NCBI GenBank assembly: GCA_022592435.1
Contig: JABYQS010000155.1
Coordinates: forward strand, 24,613-88,612
Reading direction: 5' to 3'
Source of the DNA: Cerioporus squamosus
Lineage: Eukaryota > Basidiomycota > Agaricomycetes > Polyporales > Polyporaceae
DNA: 64,000 nucleotides
Below are positions 11,260-21,031 of this stretch, piece by piece. Position 1 is the first letter of the stretch, and each line of letters begins with the position of its first letter. Under the pieces are notes generated by a model, which did no database searches, had not been told where the DNA came from, and saw only the letters and a list, made by a program, of their open reading frames with translations. The position numbers and the translations under genes are program-made.

Positions 11260-12109
11260 ATGTTCGTCGGCACGTTCTTCGCGCTTTCTCTCCTGAACTC
11301 TGCTCTCGTCACCGGCCATGCATTGCCCCGCGGCGGCTCCGCAGCCCGTGACGACGGACCTGCAAACGGGGATCTACTTGCTTCGTGCCCCGGCGGACCC
11401 GGCTCCCCCAACGTCGAGAACGCGGACAAGTGTACCTTGATCAACATCGTCGACAACCCGGACGTCCGCCTCTGGACTATCCTCGGCGACCCCCAGCTGA
11501 AGTGCGTATCCGACATATCCCGTTACTTCCCGAGCGTGTTGCTGACGCCATGCACCACCGAACAGCTGCGGCGGCGCCACTGAGGATATCATGGTCACCA
11601 TCGGCGGAGAGACGACAGTCACGCAGACGACGACTGTCAACGCAGACTTGGGCATCGACCTAGAGGGCATCAGCGTCGGCGGCGGCGTGTCGGACTCGGA
11701 GTCGACGAGCGCGACGGAGTCCAAGTCGATCCAGTACTCAATCCCGCCCCTGCGTCAGGCCGTGTACGTCGCCGGGGTCGCGTACACGTCCGAGACGGGC
11801 AACGTCCAGGTCAACTACGGGTCGACGGTGGACGGCCACTACATCGTCAGTGCCTTTCCCGTCTTTCGTGTCCCGAGTCTCCGTGGTCGCAGCACTCACG
11901 TCTTCGGTGCCGCTTTGATTGTGCAGTGGTACACGGGCACCACCATCACGAAGCTCACGCCCAAGGGCAACGATGTCGAGTTCGACGTGCATGAGAGCGC
12001 CTGCGGTGAGTTTGATGGATGTGTTAGGATCGCAGTGGCGTGCCCCAGACTGACGCGGACCTGCTCAGGTACCGACCCGCGCGACCTCAGCGGCTTCAAC
12101 GGCAACTGA
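11260..12109 (+). CDS. Small secreted protein with Thr/Val- and Gly-rich central region
   Basis: The first exon begins with a signal peptide (MFVGTFFALSLLNSALVTG, likely cut near GHA) followed by four cysteines in the mature protein. Four exons join in frame: the first ends at the GTGCGT donor near 11500, and later introns have GTCAGT and GTGAGT donors. The middle shows an alternating Thr/Val stretch (TTVTQTTTVNADLGIDLEG), a glycine-rich turn (GISVGGGVSDSES), and then SIQYSIPPLRQAVYVAG. I recall similar unnamed secreted proteins in Agaricomycetes. The alternating pattern and Ser/Thr-rich hairpin resemble the membrane-inserting region of aerolysin/ETX-type beta-pore-forming proteins, but this is only a resemblance. 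The gene sits between the two reductase copies on the opposite strand. About 210 residues. Confidence 0.72.
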
Positions 12110-12734
12110 ATGTTCAGTGTTTCAACATGTGTCTGCCTAAGGAAAGGATCACGCGGTCGCGTTGCTGTTATGGGATAGGCCTTCCATCAAGACGAAACGG
12201 GAACGAGTAGACAGCAGACGCGCCTCGAGAGCAGGAGGAGATGCGCGAAGGTTCTAGGAAAGGTTATAGGCCATAGCTTCTTTGTCTCAGTCTGTTTGCA
12301 CGGTCCGTTCGGCTGGTACTCGTATTCAAGAAACGCTCTCAGCGACTGCGAACTGTAATCTCTCTCTTGTCCACCTTCTCCCCTTGCTCGCGTATGGACC
12401 ACTCGCCCCTGAACGAATCGCGCTGTCATGGCCGGCAGCAATGCGAGGGCAGATTTGCACTTCTCGCGCGACCGATGAGTAGGCAGCACCAGCATATTTC
12501 ACGGCTCATTCGGATGACATTGGCATGTGCACGGCGACCGAGGTCCAAGAGCGTGTCCGAACCAGCTATTATACGAGTACAAATCCGTCGTAGACTTCCA
12601 AAGGTTTCCGTGAATTCTGATAGTGTGTTCCTGAAGGCCATGAAGAGTAGCTGGCTTCTGTAGCGACGTACCGTATGCGTATGATGTGTTTGACCAAGAC
12701 ATCCAGGCTGATACTTCCTTCCCACTGGGCCGAG
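12110..12734. other. Intergenic stretch between secreted-protein gene and reductase B
   Basis: The two genes converge here. The last 100 bp include the empty MITE site homologous to the filled site near 7634. No frame worth calling. Confidence 0.5.
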
Positions 12735-14397
12735 TCACGGCCAAGCACCGGCACCGTCCTTGTACCTGCGCAAGGCCTGGTTCTGAACGACGAGCAGCAG
12801 CGCATAAAGCGTCTCCATCCTCTGTACCGCACCGCACAAATCCCATACTTATCGTGTCAGCATCATATATCGAACGACTGACAGAGTCAGGCGATTATCA
12901 CACTCACCGGCATGGCCACCCCCGCTCTCCGCCCCATTCTCACAACCTCCCCAACGACATGCTCGACCTCCATCGGCCGCCCGGCCTGCACGTCAACCAG
13001 CATGCTCGGCAGATGCTTGCTGTCCGGACGCGCGTGAATCCGCGCCGTGTTCAAGAGCATCTTGTACGTGGCGTCGGGATCGAAGCCTGCCACAGGGTCC
13101 CCTGGATTTTGTGGTGGCGCAAATAGGGCCTGGCCAAGTGCCGAAAGCTCTTGCAAAGTGTCGTACAGGAACGGGATCGTGTACTGCCCGAGCGCAGGCG
13201 AGGCACACGGGACATCCGCCGTCCGCTTCTCGCTCTCGGTAGCCGGATCGGACCGTCCCCCGGACTCCTCCCGACTTTGAGACTCAACAGCAGAGCCGTC
13301 CTTGCCCTCGTAACCAGGCTCGCACTCTGGTGGTCTGAAGAACGCCCTCAGTGACTCCTGCGCAAGCGTCGCAGACGCGCCTAGCGCGGCGTTCCACATG
13401 TTCTTCGCGAACTTGACGCGCTGGATGTCAGGTACGATTGTCACCTGGCTCCCACCTTCCCGTAACATAAACGCGAGCCCGTCGAGGAGCGCATCCTCGG
13501 CGGGAGTGTTCTCGTTCGCAGTGAAGTTCGGGGGGCGGTACAATCCCATCGAGACGCGGTCCTGTGAGCGCGCCGTGGGTCAGTACGAGCATCAACGGAA
13601 GAAGCCCGAGGGAAACTTGAAGAACGGACTGACAAGGTCGTTGTGCTCGACCGGGTTGTGCTCGACCACGTTATTCTCGACGAGGTTCGCTCCAATCCAC
13701 ACCGCCGTGCTCACGATGCGCGGCTCCGCTTCGGGGTTCAGCTTCTTGAGCGCGTCATACAGATCCGTCTCGACATTCAAGCCGTTCTGCATGAGCACAT
13801 ATGTTGGCTGCGGGTGCTCGTTCGCATATGGGACGGAGAGTAGGGGCGCCAGTAGGTCGGACGTGCGCTGGAGCTCGGGGATGGCCTTGGTAACGATAAA
13901 TACATAGGCGTACGGCCGATCGAGTGCGTCTTCGAGTGTTTGCAACACTGTGAGAGTGATCAGTCCGCTGGTACTGCAATAGCACTACAGGCAATCGAAA
14001 GGGACTGCGGCGTACAGCGGTCAGGTCTCCATCCATGGATGTTCCCGTACCTGGCGCTGCGAATGTCTATTCCGTGGGCTATATGGCGGGAAGAGAACGG
14101 ACTTTGAGTCAATATCGGGATAAGAAGGATCCTGCCCGTGACACTCACCGTCTGCAACTGCGTAGTTACTGCGCGCAACTACAGTCATACGTGCATGACC
14201 GCCTCTCTTCAAGATCAACGAGTCTGGTCATGGCGACGGTGGTTATTGGCGTGGTGGTCCGGAGCCGGGAGGAATGGTTTCGCGCGCGTCAGCCTTTTCT
14301 CTCTCGCTGCCTGGCTCAAAGTACATGACTCACATATAGCACCGACAGCACCATATCCGATCAGCAAAACGTCCTGGAGATGGGACTCGGAGGTCAT
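12735..14397 (-). CDS. 2-dehydropantoate 2-reductase (ketopantoate reductase), copy B
   Basis: Tandem paralogue of the gene at 8088-9764, with the same six-exon structure and the same intron phases. Exon 1 encodes the start MTSESHLQDVLLIGYGAVGAI with the dinucleotide-binding loop. Later exons carry LKRGGHARMTVVARSNYAVAD, TKAIPELQR, MQNGLNVETDL, KFAKNMWNAALG and SMLVDVQAGRPMEVEHVVG. The last exon encodes METLYALLLVVQNQALR and stops at 12735. The disordered insert is shorter and diverged (YEGKDGSAVESQ), and the phosphate-side flank differs, but all family motifs are present, so both copies are probably active. The start at 14397 is chosen because it aligns with copy A; an in-frame ATG seven codons upstream is possible. 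It is transcribed divergently from the FAD oxidoreductase, with only about 230 bp between the two ATGs. Confidence 0.88.
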
Positions 14398-14436
14398 GGA
14401 GTTCGTGAACATTGACAACGTGGACTCCGACTTGGA

Positions 14437-14485
14437 GAGCGCCCGAGGTTGACACGATCTAAGCGCGCCATGCTTATCTTATCGC
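14437..14485 (-). promoter_or_regulatory. Conserved upstream blocks of reductase copy B
   Basis: gagcgcccgaggttg at 14437-14451 and cttatcttatcgc at 14473-14485 match the blocks upstream of copy A in order, orientation and position relative to the ATG. The second holds a double GATA motif on the sense strand. Since the neighbouring oxidoreductase starts at 14629, the elements may also affect that gene. Confidence 0.5.
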
Positions 14486-14628
14486 ATTCCCACTTCAACC
14501 TGACCACGATGTCCGAGTCCGAGTCAACCCTTATATCTTCCACTTCGTTCGTCTGCGGAGAGTGACTTGTCGGGACCTCCGGTGGCTACTTGTTGATTGG
14601 CGAAGCCATCAATATCCGTGTCTTGTCG

Positions 14629-16485
14629 ATGCGATTCTCTACTATCTCGTGGTTCCTAGCTACGATCATGTCTACGCTCCCTCTGGTTTTGAACGCCATC
14701 GCGGAGGACCAAGCGGCGATTGAGCTCCCCGTACAGAGTGCACCCGCTTCTCTGCCAGTCTCGAATCCTACCAAGTCGTTCTGGGTCGACACTCCCGGAG
14801 CAAACCCACTCGCGAAGGAGGGTAGCACCGGCACGCTCACGCATGACGCGGACATTTGCATCGTCGGCTCGGGAATCACCGGGGTCTCTGCTGCGTACCA
14901 TCTGTCGAGCCTACTTGCGGCAGAGGGCCTGGATGGTGGCAAGGACTTGAAGGTTACCATTCTTGAGGCGAGAGACTTCTGTGAGCAGTCTTTCCGTCGG
15001 TAAGTTGTGCCGTGAACTGACATCATCTGCGTGCAGGTTCAGGCGCCACGGGTATAATCATCGCAACAATCAACTGGTCACAGTATCACTGATTGAACTC
15101 GCAGGTAGGAACGGAGGGCACCTCACGCCCGCATTCTTTCAGGGAGTTGTCGGCTACTCCGCGCTCTATGGGACTGAGGAAGCCGTCCGGGCGATCGCTC
15201 TCGAGCAGCACACGGCCTCATCCATCGTGAAGCTCATCAAGGATACTGGCGCAGAGGGCGCAGTCGATCTTGTTGAAGGCGGACATACGACCCTGCTCTT
15301 CACAGAGCCTGAGATCGATGTGGCAAAGGCCGACTACGCTGCTGCGAAGGCTGCGGGTATCAACGTCGAGGACGTCAAGTTCCTGAGCAAGGAGGAAGTG
15401 AACAAGGTAGGCGTGACCTCTACCTTGACTTGATCTACACTAATTTTGTTACGCATCCGCAGACCTACGGGGCTGAACACCCCGGTATCCACGCCCCGGG
15501 GCACAATCTCTGGCCACCCAAGCTCGTCACGCACCTCTACAACCTCACGAAGCAGACCCTCGGCCCGAATCTTACTCTGCACACCAGCACGCCCGTCACC
15601 GTGATTGCTCCCATACCTGCCACCTCCGACACCTCGTCGCGACGTTGGAACCTGACGACCCCGCGCGGATCTATCGCCTGCTCATACGTCCTGCACGCTA
15701 CCAATGCCTACGCATCGCACCTCCTCCCGCACATGCACGGCCCCTCAGGCATCATCCCCACTCGTGGTCAGATCATCGCACTCCGCGCCGCCGCTCCCCT
15801 CTCCAACATCACGAAGTCGAGCTGGGACGGGAACGACGGCTTCGAGTACTGGTTCCCTCGTCCATTGACTGGCGACGAGACAGAACCCCTGGTCATCCTT
15901 GGCGGAGGCCGCGAGTCGACGAGGCCGAAGTTTGAGCTGTACACGGTCGACGACGCAAGCGTGAACCCTGTGGTTGGGGACACGCTGAGAAAGTTCTTGC
16001 CTGCGGCGTTCCCGGGCAAGTATGAGCCTGGGCGGGAGCCGGAGATGGAATGGGTGAGCCTGCCTCGCATCTACGCAGATATCGAGACGACTGACCGACG
16101 TTTTGTAGACCGGCATCATGGGCTACACGAAGACGCACGACCCATTTGTGAGTCTTGCTTTTGCCTGTGGTTTTGCAGCACGCACTCACAGCGTCATCGG
16201 AATGCAGGTCGGCCCCGTACTCGACGCGACCCAACCTGACGCGTACAAGGGCCAGTTCATCGCAGCCGGATACACCGGGCACGGCATGCCCCGCGCGTAC
16301 GGATGGTGAGTCCGACTTCTTCTGCGCATATTCGCGAGTCATTTGCCTCGCCTTAGACTGACCGCAACGCTTCCAGCGCCGAGGCTGTTGCAGCCATGAT
16401 CTTCGCAGACATCACAGGAAAGGAGTTCGCGGTACCAGACTGGCTCCCGCGACACTACTTGACAAAGAACCGCCTGATTGAGTAG
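14629..16485 (+). CDS. FAD-dependent oxidoreductase of the D-amino-acid oxidase (DAO) family
   Basis: Seven exons: 14629-14980, 15037-15051, 15105-15406, 15463-16053, 16109-16147, 16208-16305 and 16377-16485. The FAD-binding loop is ADICIVGSGITGVSAAYHL, followed by the acidic end of the fold (VTILEARDFC) and the CSGATGRNGG motif that straddles a 15-nt microexon. C-terminal motifs include YWFPRPLTGD, GYTGHGMPRAYG and a short PDWLPRHYL tail. DAO-family flavoproteins oxidise C-N bonds of amino acids or amines; the substrate here is unknown. The N-terminus (MRFSTISWFLATIMSTLPLVLNA) is hydrophobic and could be a signal peptide or anchor, so the protein may be secretory. TATA-like cttatatctt lies near 14530. 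Divergent from reductase copy B. Confidence 0.88.
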
Positions 16486-16626
16486 CTGCGTCGTAGAAGC
16501 TCCAGTCAAAGCGTGTCATATTCAGTACACCAATGCTGCGGATTCGCGCGCACATGGAGTGGTATGCCTCCGAGACCGGAAACGTAAAGAACAGCAATGA
16601 AGGGCAAATGCAGCCCCTGGTACATA

Positions 16627-18413
16627 TCAGTAGTTCTCATCATGAAACCGGAAGTAGGATTTGTTCTGTAGCCTCTCGTCGCTCACAGCTGCATGGCACT
16701 CCGCTTCGCCCATGTCCTTCCAAGCACCGTCCTCTTCCCGTATATTTCCTTTAATCCCAAGCCCGTCAAACTCCCCCAAGACGCATCGCAAGGACGGAAT
16801 CAAGGCGGTCATCACATTCACCGCCCGCATATCAGACTTATACGCTTCTGCTGCGCGTGGCCGGCCCCATACTGTAAATCAGGGTCCGATGTCCCGACCG
16901 TAGAGTCGATACAGAAGCGTATGGTATGACACTCCACCGCCTTGCAAGCAACGTCCCAACGTATCCTGCACGTACATATCCGAGCGTTCTCAGCAAGACC
17001 TCGATCGTATGGTATGAACGGCTCACCATGATATCATAAAGCCCCATCTTCACGAGCATACGGTCTTCCATCCACAGGATCAGATGCGTGACGATGCGGG
17101 TCATCCCAAGGGGTCCAGGATACATACGTGGGGCCGAGTTAAATTTGAGGTCCCAACCATATGTGTACTCAAAGCAGCGCGGCTTCACATCGTCCCAGGA
17201 CTGTTGGAAAGGTTTCAAGGTCCTTCCCAGTGGCGCGGAACACTCGCAGACGATCTACCGGACACGTCAGGCCTAGAGCATACGCCGTAGTCACTGTGTC
17301 GATGCTCAGGTGCTCGAGCACGGGCAACGAGCCATGTGCGAGCTGCCAGGCCCTGTTCCTCCTCCGCAGCAGGTCAACCTCAGGTGTAACAATGGACCCC
17401 CTTGCCAAGTTAAGGTCCTCTGCAATTCCGCGTCGAGGTACGCGCTTGAAAGGGACAGCTCTCGAATGGCGGGGAAGAGGGTGACAAGTGTGTGGACGCC
17501 CTCGGCTAGGTGATAGTTCTGAGGTGAAGGCGGCGCACTGTAGGGAAATGACCAGATTGTGCACAAAGTCGGACCCGTTGCAAGGCGAGATTTTCGAGTT
17601 TCGCGGAGGGAATCCGCAACATGGGACACGGGTCGGCGGCAGGGGAGTCGACGGCATCCGGCATCGACATGCTCAAGTGCACCGTAGTGAGTGGAGCCGT
17701 AACGTCGGAGAGGATGTCGCCGTGCGTGCCTTGTTCAACGTCATTCAATGTGATGCACGTGAGTCGAGCCATGTTTGCGAGGACGGCGCGGAGATGGACA
17801 GAATCGAATGCTTCGACATTGTCTAGTGCGAGAGAAGTGATGTTCGACGCATCGCGAAAGATCTCTGACGCAAGGTGTACCCCCTCACTTTGCGAGATAT
17901 CGGGTTCTTTGAGAAACAGCAGGTGCCCAGATGGGGAGAACTCCCACTGCTGCTTGCAGTCCTTCCGACGCGTCGAGTATTCGAACCTATGCAACAAGCG
18001 CACGCGGGATGACTCCGAGCCTCCGTCAAGGTGCAGGGACTGGTGGAAACCCCGCAAACGCATGAGGCCAATGGGTCCAGCACCATTGATGAGCTCCGGC
18101 AGTAGTGAGTCGTAGAGACTTTTCGATGTTCTCAAGAGACGCGACAGGTCCGCGCGATCCAGGGAGGGGTGATGTGCAGAAGTACGTCTATGGGCAGCTT
18201 GTACAGGGAAGGAGTCTTGTCTGGATCGCTATCATCGCATACGGCAAATATTCTCAGCATGATCAGAGATATAGACGAAACCGTGAGGCACTCACCGCTT
18301 GTGCTGACCACTGCCAATGGTTGGGACGTATGATCTATGATCCATGGCGATCGGGAAACTCCTGACGGACTAGCAAACAGACCATCTAATTCGCAGTGCA
18401 CTGCTTCGTACAA
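16627..18413 (-). pseudogene. Broken F-box/leucine-rich repeat gene
   Basis: On the minus strand the order is: an F-box-like segment (LYKLPIDVLLHIT), LRTSKSLYDSLLPELI, a leucine-rich body (NITSLALDNVEAFDSVHL, ITLNDVEQGTHGDILSDV), RRRNRAWQLAHG, and a C-terminal tail ending near 16650. The same blocks occur in the gene at 24.3-25.8 kb on the other strand. The frame breaks at least three times: just after the F-box near 18155, near 17520 between RLHLR and YHLAEG, and near 17430. F-box proteins act as substrate receptors of SCF ubiquitin ligases. Expansion and decay of such families is usual in these fungi. Part of the breakage may be sequencing error, but the number of breaks argues for a pseudogene. 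Confidence 0.65.
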
Positions 18414-18469
18414 AGTGGTCTTGATCCAGTAATCGGAGACAGTTCTGAATCAGGTTGCTTGTGGATGGA

Positions 18470-19330
18470 GGTGTGGTTTGAGAGTGAGTGGCGCAAGCGC
18501 CTGCTTCTGCTTTCTGAGCGGCATCTCATCGTCGATTCGTCGACTACTTACTAGCACTCCTCATCCTCCTTCACCACCACCGCCACCACGCTAGAGCGAC
18601 ACAACGCCGGACAGACCTGAGAATAATACAGAAAGGTCATTGACGCACGTTCAAGATTCGTCTGTACATATGTTCGCGTCCGAATGCAGACGACTGCCAT
18701 TGCGCGACGCTACTCAGCTGATCCAATTAAATGACTACAGCAGATGAGCATGATGTCAATACTTTTCGTTCAGCCTCTCTTGTCTCATAACCTCGCAACA
18801 CTCCGCATCATCTAGGTCCTTACCCGTCATTCCGTCCTCCAGAACCATCCTACCCTTCACACCGTGCGCGGTGAAGCCTACCAACTCGCACCACAACGAC
18901 GGAACGAGCCTACATATCGGCTTCACGGCCGCAGGCACTCTGGATTTGTGCTCTTCTGCCGCACGTTCCGGCACCCGAGGGTGTCTACCCCGCAAAAGAA
19001 GGCTCGCCGATGACTCCCCGGCGGTGGAATTGACTTGAAGGCGCAAATGCGTCACTGCGCCCCGCTGCAAATGGCGCCCCAGCTCCCGTCTGCATGTTCA
19101 TCGGTCAGTTGCGTCTTGACAGAGTGTAGGCTCACCATGATCTCCTCCAGCGTCGAGATCGCAAGCACGTCGTCGTCGATCGATACCACTAGATGCGTTA
19201 CGATCCGCGTCCTTCGAAGTTGGCGATAGACTTGAGAAATCGCGGCACCGTCTCGTGGAACGAGTTCGGACCGCCAGCACAATTGCAACCTCGAGAAGCA
19301 AATCTGACATGGACTACAACCGGCGCCGAT
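18470..19330 (-). pseudogene. 5'-truncated F-box/LRR gene fragment with duplicated 3' flank
   Basis: Only the C-terminal third is present: GGPNSFHETVPRFLKS, RIVTHLVVSIDDDVLAIST and RAAEEHKSRVPAAVKPIC, then a tail ending at 18756. These match the gene at 24.3-25.8 kb closely at DNA level. The match continues past the stop into 18470-18700, which corresponds in reverse complement to 25850-26110. One extra base near 19075 shifts the frame. The fragment abuts the mitochondrial carrier gene. It is a partial duplicate, not a gene. Confidence 0.7.
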
Positions 19331-19482
19331 TCCGAAAAGTTGTTCCTAGATACTATGCAGATGTTCTCTGAGCGACTAGCACCAGAAAAGGAGCAGTGAT
19401 CTAACCCAGTTGACGGGCTTGTGTTTGCAGCACTCGAGCTCAGGGGCTGAATCGCGGTCATGGTATACTGATTGCATTCGTG

Positions 19483-20801
19483 TCACGAGCAGAAGAGGAC
19501 TACGGCCTCGAAGGTCGTGAATGTAACCATATTTACCGGTATTGCGCTGCAACAGAGCGGCTCGCATCAGCATCCACACCGCGATCTCACCGCCACTCGG
19601 ACGGGGATGCACATACCGAATCAGTGTCGGCGCAAGTCCGCGGAAGAACACACCGAGGCCCTCTGCGCGATACGACGCGACGATGGTCGACCACGTCGAG
19701 CGATACGGGTTGCCCGGTAGACCCGGGGGCGTGCTCTGCACGCGGGTCTTCACGACGTCGAACGGGAACGTGACAACCCAGCCTGCGATCCCGGCCATGC
19801 CGCCCGCGACGAGCATCGCCGGCCACGAGTGCGTCGCGAGCGTCGACGCGACCTCCTTTGCGGGCGAGTCCGCCGTGTCGTGCGTCGGGGGCTCGTGCGG
19901 GCGCGGCCAGAGGCGGAGGGTGGCTTCGTAGGCGGCGAAGTACGCGCCGTAGCCGGTGTCGCGCAGGGCGGTCGCGGTGATGCCGCGGTAGAAGCCGCGC
20001 AGGCCGTGGGTGCGCCAGAGGTGGAGAATGACGTCGCGGTCGCGGAGGGGTGGTACAGATGCGGACCCGGTAGTTCGGACGAGGGATTGTTGGTGAATCT
20101 TGATGAGCTCGGCGGGGGTGGTTATTAGTCTGCAGTTGCCGGAGGTCAGTGAGGTCGTGCAGTACGTGAAGAACGAGGGGGAGAGACGTACGAGGATATG
20201 ATACCTGTTCCAGCGCCTGCAAGGTTAACTTGTGTGAGTGTAGGGGTAGCGCTAGCATCGTCCAGTTGTGCATGCAACAGAGAACGATAGGAAGAGAAGA
20301 CAAGTCCGTTCAAAGGCGGGGCGCCAGCCTGAGTATGCGGCGGGAGCGTAGCGCGGCAGTCAGTCAACTGAGTCGGGGTGCGCCGCGTTCTCGGACGTAC
20401 CAAGGGCGCAGTGATGCCACGGTAGAGACCTCTTATACGTTCCTCGCGCACAATGGTGAAGAACGCATGGGTCGCAGAGCGGTACCTGGATGCTGTCTGT
20501 GGGTTCTGAAAGCGCACCTTGACTGCGTCCGAGTCGTAGGTTAGACCGAAGTACCGCATGCTGACCGTGCCAAGGTGCTCACCGGTGTCAAACGGATACC
20601 CGACGACTACCGCTGCCATCCCTGCGCAGTCGTGCGTGAGAGTAGTCCTGGCGTTCCGGGAGGTTTGACATACCCGCCATGGTTCCAGCGAAGAAATCGA
20701 GAGCGGGGCTGATTTCTGGAGAACGGGAGTTCAGTACGACCTCACAGACGGCCAATTTCGCGCGACATACCAGTCCCCCTTGTCTGCTTGGATTCTGACA
20801 T
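19483..20801 (-). CDS. Mitochondrial carrier family transporter
   Basis: Exons join in frame from ATG 20801 (MSESKQTRGTE) across introns of about 55-70 nt to the stop at 19483. All three repeats carry the family signature PX[DE]XX[KR]: PFDTVKVRFQ after FFAGTMAGMAAVVVGY, PAELIKIHQQ in the second, and PFDVVKTRVQ in the third. Glycine-rich helix ends such as GLRGFYRGITATALRDTG and GVFFRGLAPTLIRAIP follow. Members are six-helix carriers of the inner mitochondrial membrane. The substrate is not certain; the repeat-two sequence is of the type found in amino-acid and carnitine-like carriers. A Pro/Thr-rich insert (LWPRPHEPPTHDTADSPA) lies between repeats two and three. The gene overlaps no other but is close to Abp1, which is divergent, with about 230 bp between starts. 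Confidence 0.88.
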
Positions 20802-21031
20802 TATTCTGTGGCTTCTGGAGGACTATGGAGGTGGAAAGAAAGGTGCAAGTTCCGAACCGATGTGGTAGGCGATGGTGGTCATGTTCAAGTTGTGCAAGCG
20901 CCGAACCTACATCATCGCCTCGAGCAAATCCGACCAAGTCCCGCAGCTCTTGTCTTCCGACCACCACGTCCTTCCTTGTCTCCCAACTACAGCGCCGACA
21001 TTAGCTCTGACCATAACTCGCGACGAGTGCT

